A stretch of DNA of 64,000 bases from Circinella umbellata (taxonomy: Eukaryota > Mucoromycota > Mucoromycetes > Mucorales > Lichtheimiaceae), in NCBI GenBank assembly GCA_025093555.1, contig JAIWNF010000023.1, positions 715,768-779,767 of the forward strand. Direction: 5' to 3'. Shown piece after piece: positions 39,064 through 50,440 of this stretch. The position numbers were made by a program, and so were the translations under genes. Each line of letters starts with the position of its first letter. Positions within the stretch are counted from its first letter, which is position 1. The notes under the pieces are model-generated. The model had not been told where the DNA came from. It did no database searches and saw only the letters and a program-made list of their open reading frames with translations.

Positions 39064-40385
39064 ATGGACTTTATTAGCTATCAACCAGAAACTGATGCTT
39101 ATGGTTATGTAGACAGTAATGACGAGATGGATTTTGAAAGTACTGCCATTGAGTATGGAAACATTGAAATGATTGTTAATTTCGATGACATGAAGGAAGC
39201 AGAAGATCAACAAATGATGGAAGCTGTTAATTGTATTTCTGAAGAAATACAAGTTCTGTCTATTCATAACGTAAAGAGGTACAAAAAGTATGGACAAGAC
39301 CAAATAGAACGATTTATACGCTTGAAACAAGAAGAAGGCTTATCCATTCCAAAAGCTGCTGCGCAATGTGGTATACCTAGAAGTACTGCATATGAGTTAA
39401 TCAATGAATTTAATTCAAGTGATGGCACAGTTCTACCTGGAAATAATCCAAGAAAGTCTCAGAACAGAGCAAAGAAGCTTTATCCAATTCACTCGGAATT
39501 TTTGATCCAGCTTTTCGATCAAAATCCCTCTATAGTACTTGAACAGGCGAAAATTCAACTTTGTGAAGCATTTCCCGGGCTCGAAATTTCAATTCCTGGA
39601 CTCTATAAGCATATTCGAGAGAAGTGTGCATTATCTTTGAAGCAAGCAACAAAGTATACAGCAGAAAGAGATTCACCAAGGACTCTTCAGCTACGCTTTG
39701 ATATCATTACACAGTGGAAAGCAAATGGAGTGGATTTCAAAACCAATTGTGTGTTTGTTGATGAAGCTGGGTTTCATACCCAAATGATTAGAGAACGTGC
39801 ATGGTCAAAAAAAGGTGATCCAGCAGTGGTTCAAGTACATACACAGAAAGGTGTAAACATAAGCATCATCGGGTGTATATCTCCATTTGGTGTGATTAAC
39901 TTCTCTAAAGTTGAACCATTGAAAAAAAGTGATGTGGCCAAAGTTGAAAAAGAGTTCTCCCAGCCTGCAAACAAGAAAAGAAAGGCCAACACGCAGGATC
40001 TGGATAAGACCAAAAAGCTTCCAAAAGGCACAACTGCATACCATATTGTGAAATTTATGGATGTTGTCATGGATACTTTAGACAAACATGACAAAAAAGG
40101 AATGTTTATTGTTTTAGATAACTGCAGAATTCACCACTCTCAGTTTGTAACTGATGCGATAACGAGAAGAGGCTATAAACCACTGTTTATGCCACTTTAC
40201 TCTCCATTTCTCAACCCTATAGAAGAATGCTGGTCGAAGATTAAAAAACTCATTAGAAGAAACCCTCTTGACAAAAGCGATACCCTAACACCAGTAAAAT
40301 TACTGTAGAAGACTGTAAAGGTTGGATCAGACATGCTGAAACATACTGGGATAAATGTCTTGAAAAAGAGCTTCGTTTAAAGTAA
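39064..40385 (+). pseudogene. Tc1/mariner (DDE) transposase, frameshifted near the C-terminus
   Basis: The frame from ATG 39064 runs 414 codons to a stop at 40308. An acidic N-terminus precedes a helix-turn-helix region (IPKAAAQCGIPRSTAYELIN). Catalytic motifs are present: CVFVDEAGFHT for the first Asp, FIVLDNCRIHHS for the second and PFLNPIEECWSKIK for the Glu, with 34 residues between the second Asp and the Glu (DD34E). After about 40295 the family C-terminus continues in another frame (KITVEDCKGWIRHAETYW, then CLEKELRLK and TAA at 40383), so one base seems to be missing. The catalytic core is complete, but the last about 30 residues are lost. Alternatively a true shortened C-terminus remains functional. 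Confidence 0.8.
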
Positions 40386-40426
40386 TGAAATAAAAATTGA
40401 TTATGTCCAAAAAAAAAATGAAAAGG
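40386..40426 (+). repeat. Right terminal inverted repeat of the Tc1-like element
   Basis: Reverse complement counterpart of 38942-38983. It ends in GAAAAGG followed by TC rather than TA. Confidence 0.65.
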
Positions 40427-40444
40427 TCCGAAAATCAAGTTAAA

Positions 40445-42526
40445 ATACTGTAGTACATTTATGCATCTGATATATAGAAATTACTATCAGTATTTCACTA
40501 TACATATAAATATAGAAGAAACAGTAATTTATCAATACTCTTTGAGTGTGATATCAATGCTCCAGCTATACATTTCCTTCAATCATTACTTTTTTATTTG
40601 ATCCTCTTGATATCATTTATTATTATGAGAAATCAATAACCGTTTGAGGAAAAAAGCAAGCCCGCCGTCATGCTATAGCTCAATAAGCTGCTCTATACTT
40701 CGTGTATCGTACTACATATATATATCTTGCTGTCGATTTCAAAGCAAGCAACACGTTTAAACTCATTTTTGCAATGAGAATGTCCATGAGAAATAGCTCA
40801 AGATGGATAGAACACATGATCCTAAATATCCCCATAAATAATCTCTGTTTATATCCCCCTTGATCTACTGTATATAACAAACAAATGTACTTGCTATATT
40901 CCATTATTGTCAAGGCTGTATTTATCTAAAGAACAAATGTATTGAGTATTAACCGTATTTATTTTTTATTGCAATAACAAAAACAACCGCGCAAAGGGTA
41001 GTTCTTTTATATAAAAGCTAAGCGAAATGAAATCATATATAAGATTTAATATTTCAAAGTCTAGTATGATATTTGTGAATAAAAAAAAATTTGGTTTCAA
41101 CAGTAGTATTGAGACTTAGTAAAAGAAATAGCAACATTTTAAAAAAAACCCGGTCGTCTTCATCATTCAAACAACAAGGGAAGAGGATACCAGATGCAAA
41201 GCGGAGCCGCTGCCGGTGGACAAAGTAAGCCTCTGTGATTGTTGCAAATTGTCGTTTTTCGATTTTCTTGCTGGCGATAATAGAACAGTTACATATTAGC
41301 AACAAAGTAAAAACTTGCATTGCCTTCAATAACCCAGTAAAGTCATAAAGACAAAGGCAGCAAACGTATGCACTAGGCATCGACAGTCGGTCTAGGTCAA
41401 TGTCGACGTTCAATGGAACGAACGTTTGAAGCTTTGACTCTGGATTACAGAAACGAAGAAAGAAAGAATGACTTTATAAATAGGTACCGCTTTCAAATAA
41501 AAAAAAGCCGCCTACTAGACCTGCGTCCGCTAAGCCTAAGCCCGGAAGCACCCAAAGCCATACCCCCCTTACAGTTTTGTCCAGAACTTAAGATGGTCAA
41601 CAGAAGGAATAACAAAAGTTAGCAAATTATAAAATTACAAGTCTAGCAATAAAGATGACCCTAGCCACAAATTACAGTATGGTTACTTGCCTATTATTCA
41701 ACGATCCAGTGAGTTCATAAAAGACAACGGCAGCAAACGTATGCACTAGGCATCGACAGTCGGTCTAGGTCAATGTCGACGTTCAATGGAACGAACGTTT
41801 GAAGCTTTGACTCTGGATTACAGAAACGAAGAAAGAAAGAATGACTTTATAAATAGGTACCGCTTTCAAATAAAAAAAAGCCGCCTACTAGACCTGCGTC
41901 CGCTAAGCCTAAGCCCGGAAGCACCCAAAGCCATACCCCCTTGACAGTTTTGTCCAGAACTTAAGATGGTCAACAGAAGGAATAACAAAAGTTAGCAAAT
42001 TATAAAATTACAAGTCTAGCAATAAAGATGACCCTAGCCACAAATTACAGTATGGTTACTTGCCTATTATTCAACGATCCAGTGAGTTCATAAAAGACAA
42101 CGGCAGCAAACGTATGCACTAGGCATCGACAGTCGGTCTAGGTCAATGTCGACGTTCAATGGAACGAACGTTTGAAGCTTTGACTCTGGATTACAGAAAC
42201 GAAGAAAGAAAGAATGACTTTATATATAGGTACCGCTTTCAAATAAAAAAAAGCCGCCTTCTAGACCTGCGTCCGCTAAGCCTAAGCCCGGAAGCACCCA
42301 AAGCCATACCGCATGAGATGTGCGTAAAATGAAATGCTTGTAATGTTGATGGTTTTACTTTTTTGTGGAGTACTTGGAAAAGAAAAGCTCCGTTCTCATG
42401 GACGGGGTGAAAAAAAATTGCACCGAATTACCGACATGGGAGGTCAAGTCATATTTTTGAAAATGCAGATAATCCGCTCGGCATAGGGACAGCCGTACGT
42501 ACACTGCTCCCCAAATACTTATCAGT
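40445..42526 (+). repeat. Left inverted arm
   Basis: Pairs with 48375-50440 in opposite orientation. It contains about 2.6 copies of the 372-bp tandem repeat at its inner half and about 900 bp of single-copy sequence at its outer half. Short open frames inside it mirror those of the right arm, lack domains, and are not called as genes. Confidence 0.9.
41358..42310 (+). repeat. 372-bp tandem repeats in the left arm
   Basis: The motif GCAGCAAACGTATGCACTAG recurs at about 41358, 41730 and 42103, so the period is 372-373 bp. Two full units and one partial unit are present, nearly identical. Each unit contains a 69-codon open frame fragment and short palindromic parts such as TCGACGTTCAATGGAACGAACG. 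Confidence 0.9.
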
Positions 42527-42796
42527 ATTCCTTCGTCGTTACCTTCCATTTTTGGTAACTTTTTGAAGCTTTTGAGCCCGTTGATTGGCGGACTTGTTCA
42601 ATTTCTTACCAAAAAAAATAAATCGAGTTAACCCAGCTGCTTCTGGCATACATGAATCTCGTCTGAGCTTTTTTTTTTAAAAAAATCTAAATGACCACAC
42701 TTCTCTCGTCAAACTCTTTGCCTTTGTCATAATTCCTTCTTGTATTCTGTTTTTTAGTAACTGTAAACGTTTTGATAATCTATTAATTTTTCGACA

Positions 42797-44900
42797 ATGA
42801 GTTCTCTATGGTATGTTTCTATTAGAAGATTTCTAAAGTCTTCTTTTATAATTGCTCGGACTAATCCCAACCCCTTCCTTGTTTAAGGGATCCAATTGAG
42901 TTCATGCAGCAGAACTTCAAAGACGACAACGTTGTGGAGTCTTTCTTTAAAAAAGGTGCTTATGCTGCCAATCAGAAGGAAAGGGCAGAACAAGATTTTA
43001 TTCAAGCAGTGATCCATTGTGGGGACGCAAAAAACGAAATGAATGAAGACGTTTTCAATTGGGCTAATGATATGATCATCAAGGACCGTTTCAGGGTATG
43101 CATCTTTTCCTTTTTCTATCAACCTATAAATTCATTATTGTATCTGAAAATCAATAATTGTACATTCATAGTGCCTTGATGGATATGAAGAATTCTGGGG
43201 CTCACTTGCTATAGTAGAAAAGGTGGTTGAAAAGGTGGGGAGATCTGCGTTAAAATCCGCAATTCCTTGTTCATCACAACCACAAGAATCGATTCGCCGA
43301 AGCCCGATAAAAAGAAAGTCGCCCGTTACATATGCAGATAGCGGCAGAAAACCAAGAAAATTAACAGAAAAGGTAATATGAATTATTTAATTTGACAACT
43401 TGTTACTCTTCGTATTACTGTGAGTTTCTAATATAACTTTATCAGAAGAAATCGGAGGATCATAGCGAGGTGGATAGCATGGTCTCTTTGAGGATCTTTT
43501 TAAACGAACGATCCCAATGTGAACCGGAAAATGACAAGGAAGCATATTTTAAAAGGTACGATGACGATCATGGTTTTGTGTACATCAGTCTTACTCTGCA
43601 AATTACAACACGTTTAATAACTTTATAGCTTGAACGAAAATGGCGTAATGGATGTATCAGACAGATCTGCTGGAAGTCAAATGGCAGCACTCACACCGAA
43701 TTCGGTTGTATTCATTGAATCAAATTTCATTTCTGATCAACCACAATCATTATCAGCCACCACTACAGCAGTAACATCACGAGAACGATTCAAGTCGTTG
43801 GGCACTGTATTGGTACGTAAATCTTTTTTATTCCTTTTTATTCTTTTTGTTGCATGATTGATATATGTACTGAAAGGATACTCGCCATTCAAATCGTTTT
43901 TCTTTGTCTCTTTTTTCTTTTTTTTTTTTTTGGAACAGGATGTTTTAAAGACAAAGAATGTAAAGACTGCCTTGAGAGAAGTATATACCCAATTAAGAAA
44001 TGTGAAAGGCATGGAACGTAGTATCCAAAAAATACTTGAAATAATGTAATATCATTTTCCAATTATGCATAGTGTTCAGATACATAACAAAAAGTGCTTA
44101 CATTTAAATACGCTGGAGCGACACCAATATGACGAGTGTGTTTTCAATGGCGGGCAGCTGAGCAACTTGTCCGAATGGGATTACATAATCAAATACTGGT
44201 CCCCCATCATTGACAAATTTTCCTTGGTTCTTTGATTCGACCTCACTGGTAACTCTACTATTTAATGAATGTCAGGGATGCACAGGGTATATAATAAACT
44301 CACATTGTGCTATAATATAATAGGGGTGATACGATTCCTTCGTCGTTAAAAATCAACCGATCTCATAGCAAAAAAGGCCTCATCAAGATGGACCTGCGCC
44401 TACTTTGTGTTGGATCAAATGAAGTAGATGCTTGCTGGAGAGGTTGGCAAACGCGCGACTATCACTAAATACTATCATGATCGGATGAAGCTGGCTGTTG
44501 GTGCCAAAAGCCAACTGAATCAGCTGATTTCCAAGTATAAGTTATCCACCATTGAAGCAACAAAATTGAAAATATGTACAATACAAATTTTAGGTAGCCG
44601 GATTTTTTATATGTGTTACGATATATATGGACCATTAAAGGCTTATCTACTTTATCACTTACCAACAAATCAGGAACAGAGGCGGAGCTCTCCATATTTC
44701 GGTTGGTTGGAAAAGGAGTGTATGTTTTTGAAAAAACGTGTGGCTTCCAACTCCCCATTGCACTTGAAACATTCGTACCAACAATGGAACGCCTTATTGC
44801 CTCTATGATGTTATTGAATGTAATTATGATGTTGAAGTATTGTATCCGTGATGAGATGGCATTGATTCTATTAATTGTTTGATTACACTAATCGGGGATG
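42797..44900 (+). pseudogene. Broken gene of unknown function in the centre of the 10-kb element
   Basis: Exons 42797-42810, 42888-43095, 43172-43372, 43446-43555, 43629-43812 and 43939 onward join in phase and start MSSLWDPIEFMQQNF. The frame reaches a TAA at 44047-44049 after 275 residues, but protein-like sequence continues in the same frame beyond it (CLHLNTLERHQYDECVFNGG, then LSEWDYIIKYWSPIIDKF). Further on, after a probable intron at about 44252-44331, come GLIKMDLRLLCVGSNEVDA and, in another frame, KRATITKYYHDRMKLAVGAK and KAYLSTLSLTNKSGTEAEL. So an originally longer protein is broken by one stop and at least two frame changes. I recall similar SEWDY/RLKWGD-type hypothetical proteins being abundant in Mucorales genomes, but I know no function. 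Ending at 275 residues is an alternative reading. Confidence 0.6.
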
Positions 44901-45133
44901 CTTATTTTATTAGGACTACTGCTATACGTTATGTACTCGTTGTATATACTATGACAAGCAATCTGCATCAACAAGCAAAACAGCAAACAAAACAAGTATG
45001 GATATGATTCGATGTCCCAAAGAAGGAGATGTTGATGAAATCAGAGCGTTGGACTGGACAACAAAAGTCAAATTAACTAATGTAACGGATGAATAGGAGT
45101 CTTCCTTTCCTTTACCAATAAACACTATACAAC

Positions 45134-45222
45134 ATGAATAGAACAGAACAGAACAGAACAACGCAGAACAGGGCAACGCAGAACAAAACAGAGCAAAGCA
45201 AAGCAAAACAAAACAAAACCAA
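45134..45222 (+). repeat. Pentanucleotide minisatellite
   Basis: A 5-bp periodic tract that changes along its length: AGAAC units, then GCAGAACA/GGGCA variants, then AAAGC and finally AAAAC units. It lies in the centre of the 10-kb element, just after the broken gene. Confidence 0.85.
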
Positions 45223-45259
45223 GAAAACAAGTTCACAACTATTTCGTAACTCAAATATA

Positions 45260-48200
45260 TTCATAATAAAATTGATACTACTGATAGCAAATCTCTGCTA
45301 TGATTGCTATTTCATTCTTCCATGTTATAACTATCTCATAGTTAAAGTGTCAGAATACGTAGATTACTAAATACGTATAAAAGTACTCCACACAGTGATA
45401 TTTCGTTGAATATATAACGTCAATGGTTTCATGAGGACATTGCTAGATAACGAATAATAAATTTCAAACATATATATAGCTGTAACATAGGACTTATCAT
45501 AGTTATCATATCATAAATAAATATTCAAACTATAAAAACAATGGTAGATACTATCCATGGTATCGTGTTACTGATTGACTGTAATATATTTTTCTTTTGT
45601 ATGCAACGTAAATTTATGGTGCATAAATTACTTGTTTACATCGTAAATCGATAACAATATAAATCTGCTGCATCATTTTAGGATAAATTAATCTAAAGAA
45701 TATAAATTCAATAGAATACAATAATCTCTTTACCTGATATCGTTTTATTCATTATAATAAAAGAGTTAGTCAATTCTCACCAGACTTATTTTCTCTTACA
45801 AATTTTTTCGTACCTTTATCTCCATTCCCCAATCATATGACAGTACCCTTATAGTGTAAAATAGCTATGAAAAAAATCACGTTTGTAGCATCCCCATAAT
45901 ATTAATGCCAGCTTTTTCTAACTAATAGATAAAGTAGCGGTAAGGACCGAGACACCTGTATAACATATATATAGTATAAGCCCCAACGATAAGAACAGCT
46001 GTATCTCTATCCTTGAAGTAATGAATCGTTTGCAATATACATTGCTTTTTTCTTTTTCACAAATAACAGAGCTGCAATAAATCTTTATATTTTTATCCAT
46101 CAAAATAAATGGTTCTCGCCTTGATTCGATAGTATTTCTATCTTTAACATAATAATCTGCTTTCTTTGGATTACTGATTTATGTACTATGTTCCTATGTC
46201 GAGTATTTTATTGTCATGCTGATCTTATTTAATTTCAATGATATAATTTGTGTCCGTCACGCCATTTACATGAGATAGCACTCTAGAAAACATAAAGTTG
46301 ATTCTTTATGATGATATACCTTTATCATAGGCATTTATCCCTTCTTATTTTCAAATAAAAAATAAATAATTGAATAGCTTTGAAAAATAAGCAAGTTGTT
46401 TTAGTTTTGCTGTATTGCTTTCCGATCATGGATAAAAAATCAGACAGCTATATACAAACGGATATTATTGACTTCGTTCCAGCTGTTATTATGATAGATC
46501 TGTCACTGAAAATAAACCGTCAAATACGACATGATTTGCTCAGTGAAAAACATCCGTGATCGCAATAATGTACGAAATTACATTTGATAAAATTGATATA
46601 TATTTCTTTCTTTCTTACGATTTGCATTTGTATGCCCAAGAAAATGCGTTACCGTTTTTGGAATAGTCCTATTTATTGTATGTTTTATTTCCGGTTGTAA
46701 AGATAAAGCAGCATTTGACTCTTTTCGCACGTTAGAAGCGAATAAATAAACACCTAACGTCATCATAATAATTATATATATTTCTGTTCATGAAAAAAAA
46801 AAAAAAAATAAGAGCAAAGAGGAACAACATTTCAGGACAAGTAGTATTTAGTTAACGGAAAACATGACTCAATCGTTCTTTTCACTAAATCTGGATCGGT
46901 GCTGCCATCTTAAATAGGAACGAACTAGGAAATATAATCAGCGCATTCAAAATAAAAGTTGCTACGTGCAATGACATGTCATACTTTAATCGAGTTATGT
47001 AAAACTATTATTGAACGCACACCGGTGGTCAATAAATTTCATCCACTGGGTTGGATAAGGAAACACAGAACTTGGTAATTATATTTGTGAGTAGCACCAG
47101 GGAGGTCAAATACGTGGGTATGAGCATGGTTGAGGGGGGGGGTTTCATAATTATAGCATTTTGACTGAATGGATAAGTATGTCGCTAATGACATCAGTAA
47201 CTTTTTAATTTGGCACCGACTGATTATACGAAGATACAGATTTAATAAACGATACAACTTGGCAGCGGATATCAATTCAACTATGTTGTCCCGATCGTTT
47301 CATTAACAAGGATGGGATTGGAAGTTTAAATAGATCAATATACTGTATGAACTGTACTAGGATGGGTATATCTGGTAAGCCATTGATGGGTAAGATACTG
47401 AAAATACTGGAGTGAATTTGTTATCAGCTGGGTGGAATATAATATTTCCATTCACATATGGAAAGTTCATATTGAGACGAAATATCTCTCGGATAAAATG
47501 TAACCATGGTGATGGTGATGACCGGAAGCGTTAATAGTGTGAAAGGAAATAGACTTCAGTAGTGTTCTTTGTGGAAGAAAAATTATTTTATGTTATAAAA
47601 AATAAAAAAGCTATTATTATCAGACCTTATTATTCTCGTACTTGTTAATTGCCATATTTTATCATAATCATTTAGAACATGATATATTTTTGAAAAAATG
47701 AAATCAAGAAAAGATGCTGGATAAAAGTCAATAGTTGCATGCCATCTAAAATGAGAATATCCTTTACTTTTTCAAACACATGGAAGACACTACTGTACAT
47801 ATATACCAAATAGGGTGGGCGGGGGACAATTATACATCTTCCATTACATGTAATCATATAAAAAAATTAGTATGCCATATTGATTTAGCGAAAAAATATA
47901 CGTATTACGATGAAAAATTATTGTTTTAATTTAATGTCTCCTTTGAACACAGCGTCAGGTCGGACATATTAGTTCGAGACGGTTCTTAAATGCTTAAAGA
48001 TAAAGAAAAAACCCTGTTGAGATACAGGGAAAAGATAGAGAGAAAAGGGAAAAGTACATATATAGAAAGAATTCTTGGTAATATACGTATTACACGACTT
48101 TGCATCCAATTACGGACACGAGGGGTCGAACCTTATGTCCCTTTTTATAAAGAGTAAGGCAAATAACTCTGATGATAGTATCTAGACTACCTATATCAAA

Positions 48201-48374
48201 TGAATCTTTTTCCTATTCTCCAAAAACACGTTCCTGTTGGTGAACAATATTTAATCCAAGTGTTAAAATTTAGATGGTCAAGTGTCGACTAATTCATGTT
48301 CTATGTGTGAACAATTAAATTTCCTCATGACGAATGATATATGGTCACTGACGAATAAAATTACCTGTTTATTA
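45260..48374. other. Unassigned interior of the 10-kb element
   Basis: About 3.1 kb of AT-rich sequence with no recognised domain in any frame. Short open frames (for example near 46578-46766 and 47039-47275 on the minus strand) have mixed compositions that could be decayed coding sequence, but nothing supports a call. A poly-A tract lies at about 46792-46810. Confidence 0.45.
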
Positions 48375-50440
48375 ACTGATAAGTATTTGGGGAGCAGTGT
48401 ACGGCTGTCCCTATGCCGAGCGGATTATCTGCATTTTCAAAAATATGACTTGACCTCCCATGTCGGTAATTCGGTGCAATTTTTTTTCACCCCGTCCATG
48501 AGAACGGAGCTTTTCTTTTCCAAGTACTCCACAAAAAAGTAAAACCATCAACATTACAAGCATTTCATTTTACGCACATCTCATGCGGTATGGCTTTGGG
48601 TGCTTCCGGGCTTAGGCTTAGCGGACGCAGGTCTAGAAGGCGGCTTTTTTTTATTTGAAAGCGGTACCTATATATAAAGTCATTCTTTCTTTCTTCGTTT
48701 CTGTAATCCAGAGTCAAAGCTTCAAACGTTCGTTCCATTGAACGTCGACATTGACCTAGACCGACTGTCGATGCCTAGTGCATACGTTTGCTGCCGTTGT
48801 CTTTTATGAACTCACTGGATCGTTGAATAATAGGCAAGTAACCATACTGTAATTTGTGGCTAGGGTCATCTTTATTGCTAGACTTGTAATTTTATAATTT
48901 GCTAACTTTTGTTATTCCTTCTGTTGACCATCTTAAGTTCTGGACAAAACTGTCAAGGGGGTATGGCTTTGGGTGCTTCCGGGCTTAGGCTTAGCGGACG
49001 CAGGTCTAGTAGGCGGCTTTTTTTTATTTGAAAGCGGTACCTATTTATAAAGTCATTCTTTCTTTCTTCGTTTCTGTAATCCAGAGTCAAAGCTTCAAAC
49101 GTTCGTTCCATTGAACGTCGACATTGACCTAGACCGACTGTCGATGCCTAGTGCATACGTTTGCTGCCGTTGTCTTTTATGAACTCACTGGATCGTTGAA
49201 TAATAGGCAAGTAACCATACTGTAATTTGTGGCTAGGGTCATCTTTATTGCTAGACTTGTAATTTTATAATTTGCTAACTTTTGTTATTCCTTCTGTTGA
49301 CCATCTTAAGTTCTGGACAAAACTGTAAGGGGGGTATGGCTTTGGGTGCTTCCGGGCTTAGGCTTAGCGGACGCAGGTCTAGTAGGCGGCTTTTTTTTAT
49401 TTGAAAGCGGTACCTATTTATAAAGTCATTCTTTCTTTCTTCGTTTCTGTAATCCAGAGTCAAAGCTTCAAACGTTCGTTCCATTGAACGTCGACATTGA
49501 CCTAGACCGACTGTCGATGCCTAGTGCATACGTTTGCTGCCTTTGTCTTTATGACTTTACTGGGTTATTGAAGGCAATGCAAGTTTTTACTTTGTTGCTA
49601 ATATGTAACTGTTCTATTATCGCCAGCAAGAAAATCGAAAAACGACAATTTGCAACAATCACAGACCAGCAGCGGCTCCGCTTTCCATGTGGTATCCTCT
49701 TCCCTTGTTGTTTGAATGATGAAGACGACCTGGTTTTTTTTAAAATGTTGCTATTTCTTTTACTAAGTCTCAATACTACTGTTGAAACCAGATTTTTTTT
49801 TTATTCACAAATATCATACTAGACTTTGAAATATTAAATCTTATATGTGATTTCATTTCGCTTAGCTTTTATGTAAAAGAACTACCCTTTGCGCGGTTGT
49901 TTTTGTTATTGCAATAAAAAATAAATATGGTTAATACTCAATACATTTGTTCTTTAGATAAATACAGCCTTGACAATAATGGAATATAGCAAGTACATTT
50001 GTTTGTTATATACAGTAGATCAAGGGGGATATAAACAGAGATTATTTATTGGGACATTTAGGATCATGTGTTCTATCCATCTTGAGCTATTTCTCATGGA
50101 CATTCTCATTGCAAAAATGAGTTTAAACGTGTTGCTTGCTTTGAAATAGACAGCAAGATATATATATATATGTAGTACGATACACGAAGTATAGAGCAGC
50201 TTATTGAGCTATAGCATGACGGCGGGCTTGCTTTTTTCTCAAACGGTTATTGATTTCTCATAATAATAAATGATATCAAGAGGATCAAATAAAAAAGTAA
50301 TGATTGAAGGAAATGTATAGCTGGAGCATTGATATCACACTCAAAGAGTATTGATAAATTACTGTTTCTTCTATTTTATATGTATAGTGAAATACTGATA
50401 GTAATTTCTATATATCAGATGCATAAATGTACTACAGTAT
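48375..50440 (-). repeat. Right inverted arm
   Basis: Reverse complement of the left arm, beginning ACTGATAAGTATTTGGGGAG at its inner edge and ending CTACAGTAT at its outer tip. Compared with the left arm it lacks about 20 bp near 49665 and differs at scattered single positions. Confidence 0.9.
48590..49545 (-). repeat. 372-bp tandem repeats in the right arm
   Basis: Mirror image of the left-arm array, with CTAGTGCATACGTTTGCTGC at about 48774, 49147 and 49520. The same period and the same partial unit next to the inner edge show that the array existed before the two arms were last made identical. Confidence 0.9.

Larger units (their letters stand above)
38942..40426 (+). mobile_element. Tc1/mariner-like transposon, about 1.5 kb
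   Basis: The element is bounded by imperfect inverted repeats of about 40 bp. The left end reads CCTTTTATATTTTTTTTGGA; the right end, reverse-complemented, reads CCTTTTCATTTTTTTTTGGA. Flanking dinucleotides are TA on the left and TC on the right, close to the TA duplication of this superfamily. It contains one transposase frame, broken near its end. It separates the I78 gene from the 10-kb inverted-arm element. Confidence 0.7.
40445..50440. mobile_element. Ten-kb element with inverted arms of about 2.07 kb
   Basis: Sequence 40445-42526 recurs in reverse complement at 48375-50440. By eye the arms are well over 90% identical, with scattered substitutions and one extra segment of about 20 bp in the left arm near 41216-41238. 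The outer tips read ATACTGTAGTACATTTATGC. Directly outside them are AAGTTAAA on the left and AAGTTCAA on the right, a probable 8-bp target duplication with one mismatch. Each arm contains a 372-bp tandem repeat. The centre (42527-48374) carries one broken multi-exon gene and no recognised transposase. This fits a large terminal-inverted-repeat transposon moved in trans, such as a Mutator- or hAT-like derivative; the superfamily is not determined. Confidence 0.75.

Noticed and set aside
41054..41622. Open frames of 119 codons (minus) and 69 codons (plus) in the left arm, mirrored at 49275-49822 in the right arm
   Set aside because: They duplicate only because the arms are inverted copies. They have no domain, differ between arms by frame-disrupting changes at their ends, and the 69-codon frame belongs to the 372-bp tandem unit.
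48110..48140. GGGTCGAACC resembling a tRNA T-arm (B box)
   Set aside because: No acceptor-stem pairing or anticodon arm could be found at the right distance on either strand, and a base of the consensus is missing.
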